This document shows positions 34,548 through 36,594 of a stretch of DNA of 36,594 bases, piece by piece. A program made the translations under genes and the position numbers. Positions within the stretch are counted from its first letter, which is position 1. Every line of letters starts with the position of its first letter. Source of the stretch: Gemmataceae bacterium (GTDB lineage Bacteria; Planctomycetota; Planctomycetia; Gemmatales; Gemmataceae); assembly GCA_019747655.1 (NCBI GenBank), contig JAIEQO010000550.1:1-36594 (forward strand). Reading direction: 5' to 3'. The notes under the pieces were generated by a model. The model did not search any database. It was not told the origin of the DNA and worked only from the letters and a program-made list of their open reading frames with translations.

Positions 34548-35135
34548 ATGTCAGCCCCCCGGAAGACCGATAGCCTCGCCGTCCCGACCGACCCCCTGGC
34601 CGCCCTCCGGGCGCTCCAGGACCTGGACGCCCGGCCCACCGCCCCGCCGAAGCCGGAATCAGCGCCCGCTACCGCGCTACCGCCAGCGGCCGAGCCTAGT
34701 AGCGAAATAGCGCCGACTACCAGCAGTGCGGTAGGTAGCGCGACCGCGAAACAGCCAGTGAGCGCGACCGGTATCGCTGGAGGCAGCGCCACTAGCAGCG
34801 CTACCGGTCGCGCGGCAGCGCGCACAGACGGTAGCCAGGTGGCCGGCGTGGGCGGTAGCGAGGAAAGTAGTGCTAACTCCCGGCCGCCGCGACTCCGGCG
34901 GCCCGAGCCGGTGGAGGAACCTGCTGACCCGATGGCCGAGGCGGTCTGGGCGATGCTCGGCCGGCCGTACACGGCGGACCCGGAGAAGGGGCCCTTTACC
35001 GTCTCGACGGTAAAGATCCCGGCCGAGGTGTGGGAGCGGCTCGGGTGGCTCTCGAAGTGGACCGGGCGGGCCAAGCAGGACATACTTGCCGATGCCCTCA
35101 AGGACCACTTCGCCAAGGTCGTGAAGGGGCGGTGA
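34548..35135 (+). CDS. protein with disordered N-terminal half and small C-terminal helical (possibly ribbon-helix-helix) domain
   Basis: C-term FTVSTVKIPAEVWERLGWLSKWTGRAKQDILADALKDHFAKVVKGR; GGAGG RBS. Confidence 0.65.
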   Translation: MSAPRKTDSLAVPTDPLAALRALQDLDARPTAPPKPESAPATALPPAAEPSSEIAPTTSSAVGSATAKQPVSATGIAGGSATSSATGRAAARTDGSQVAGVGGSEESSANSRPPRLRRPEPVEEPADPMAEAVWAMLGRPYTADPEKGPFTVSTVKIPAEVWERLGWLSKWTGRAKQDILADALKDHFAKVVKGR

Positions 35136-35141
35136 GGGGCC

Positions 35142-36293
35142 ATGCCGCGGGCACTCATCCCGAACAGCACCCAGGTCCCGGACGTGATCCTCGACCACTG
35201 GATGGCCGAGCTCTCCGGGGCCGAGTTCAAGGTGCTGCTCTACATCGCCCGCCGCACCTACGGGTTCGGGAAGGACAAGGACGCCATCAGCCTCTCCCAG
35301 ATTGCCGGCGGCCTGAAGCGCCGGGACGGCACCGTCCTCGACCGCGGGACCGGAGCGTCCCGGTCGAGCGTCGCCCGGTCCTTGAAGGCCCTCGAGGAGC
35401 GGGGGCTCATCGTCCGGACCTCGAACCTGAGCGAGGACGGCCGCGAGTTCGAGGAGAACACCTACCGGATCAACCTCGACTGGGAGCCGCCGAGCGGCGG
35501 GCCAGGCGGACCTGGGCCGGCCGACGGCGAGCCGGACGCTGGTGGTTCGGCCAGCGGCCGCACGGGCGGGGTGGGGGTGGTCTCAAAATCGGACCACCCC
35601 CGTTCAAAAAGCGACCAGGGCTGGTCTCATGGTGAGACCACGGGTGGTCTCGAAACGACCGGGGGGTGGTCTCAAAATGAGACCCACAAGAAACAGATCC
35701 AAGAAACAGCTCAAGAGACAGCATCAGCAGGCGCGGCCGGGGGCCGGGGGGCGAATGCTGCTGATGCTCGTCTTGTCGGGGAGTTGGTCGCCCACGGGGT
35801 CGGGCGGGCGGTGGCCGAGGAGCTCGCCCGCGGGAAGCCGGACGTTTGCCGCCGGTGCCTCGACTACCTGCCGTTCGCCCACGTCAAGACCACGCGGGGG
35901 GCGTGGCTCGCGAATGCCATCCGCGGCGAGTACGGCCCGCCGGCCGGGTTCGTGAAGGCCAGGGCGCTCGGGAGCACGGTTAAACGGCCGGAAACGCCCC
36001 ACCGCGCCGCGATCGCCGAGCGGGCGAGGGCGGCCTATGCCCGGCTCGAACAAACGCGGCCGGAGGCGATTACCGCCTTTACCGGGCACGTCGCGGCCGA
36101 GCGCCAGCGGGCCGAGCGCATCGCCGCCCGGCTTTCCCCCCGGCGGCGCGAGGAGTACCTGGCCGACTTCGACAGCCGGGACCGACAGCTAGAGCTCTTC
36201 GCCCGCTGGCTCGCGGGTGACGGAGCGGTGTTCGCCCAGAGCCCCCGGGGTCGGGGGGCGAGTGGGGAATATGCCGCGGCTCACGCGGGCTGA
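35142..36293 (+). CDS. RepO-like replication initiator with N-terminal winged-helix domain
   Basis: TQVPDVILDHWMAELSGAEFKVLLYIARRTYGFGKDKDAISLSQIAGGLKRRDG...SRSSVARSLKALEERGLIVR; iterons inside the gene. Confidence 0.8.
   Translation: MPRALIPNSTQVPDVILDHWMAELSGAEFKVLLYIARRTYGFGKDKDAISLSQIAGGLKRRDGTVLDRGTGASRSSVARSLKALEERGLIVRTSNLSEDGREFEENTYRINLDWEPPSGGPGGPGPADGEPDAGGSASGRTGGVGVVSKSDHPRSKSDQGWSHGETTGGLETTGGWSQNETHKKQIQETAQETASAGAAGGRGANAADARLVGELVAHGVGRAVAEELARGKPDVCRRCLDYLPFAHVKTTRGAWLANAIRGEYGPPAGFVKARALGSTVKRPETPHRAAIAERARAAYARLEQTRPEAITAFTGHVAAERQRAERIAARLSPRRREEYLADFDSRDRQLELFARWLAGDGAVFAQSPRGRGASGEYAAAHAG
35573..35684 (+). repeat. iteron array (about five 22-23 bp units, each an inverted repeat) within the initiator gene: candidate replication origin
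   Basis: TGGTCTC at 35578, 35622, 35645, 35667 (degenerate unit at ~35600); e.g. TGGTCTCATGGTGAGACCA (35622-35640), GGTCTCAAAATGAGACC (35668-35684). Confidence 0.8.
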
Positions 36294-36403
36294 CGGCCCC
36301 GGACTTCTACCGGACGCGCCCTAGTCGCGCCGGGTGACTACAGTGAACCGGACCGCGAGGGGAGAAATGTCCCACCAGGCAGCGGGCGTGACACTTTCCG
36401 TGC

Positions 36404-36500
36404 GTCCCACCGGGAGCGATTGTCACCTTGATGGAGGCCGTTAATCCGAATGAACCCAACCTCTTGAAGAGACGGTCACGGCCTCCACGTTCGGTGGGAC
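36404..36500. repeat. nested inverted repeat / potential long hairpin
   Basis: Outer GTCCCACCG (36404-36412)/CGGTGGGAC (36492-36500); inner TGGAGGCCGT (36432-36441)/ACGGCCTCCA (36478-36487). Confidence 0.6.
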
Positions 36501-36577
36501 AGTCTGGACCGATCGCTTAGGTCCTGTCTGACAGGATGGCGTAACTCGTACACTGGCCGGCGGAAGGAGTCCCCGCC

Positions 36578-36594
36578 ATGGCCAAGCGGCACGA
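36578..36594 (+). CDS. start of a CDS truncated by the right edge (MAKRH...), identity unknown
   Basis: ATG preceded by GGAAGGAG; only ~5 codons visible. Confidence 0.3.

Overview
GC-rich window, probably from a planctomycete (inferred from protein style; not tested). About 27 kb (1-27323) is coded almost entirely on the minus strand. From left to right it holds: the N-terminal part of a CusA/CzcA-type RND pump; a stress and carbohydrate cluster (SDR, GS17M-like, DUF1990, glycogen debranching, GH15, DUF2231, a VKOR-like/SPW protein with a metal-binding N-terminus, an epimerase); a CusB-like adaptor and a Cys-rich four-helix copper-binding protein; an hcnABC-like three-gene oxidoreductase operon; a copper-type operon (P1B ATPase with a YPC motif, CopZ-like HMA protein, CcdA-HMA fusion, lipoprotein) behind a textbook MerR-type promoter; and a MerR regulator. 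Next comes an ArsR-controlled operon with overlapping genes encoding an HgcA-HgcB-like fusion (corrinoid domain plus 2x[4Fe-4S] ferredoxin), a SAM methyltransferase, a CCGSP membrane protein and a secreted small protein, preceded by a 24-bp perfect palindrome. The right part (27.4-36.6 kb) is accessory. It has a tyrosine recombinase with dif-like 11-6-11 sites just upstream, and a ~1.5 kb non-coding tract full of strong hairpins (two GAGA tetraloops and two T-loop-like hairpins on the minus strand), followed by an unknown protein and a TAATG-coupled 41-aa membrane peptide. It ends with a replication-like module (ExeA-type ATPase, possible RHH protein, RepO-like initiator) whose initiator gene contains a ~22-bp-periodic array of inverted-repeat iterons, resembling lambda ori inside O. 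All calls come from reading the sequence; no database search was run.
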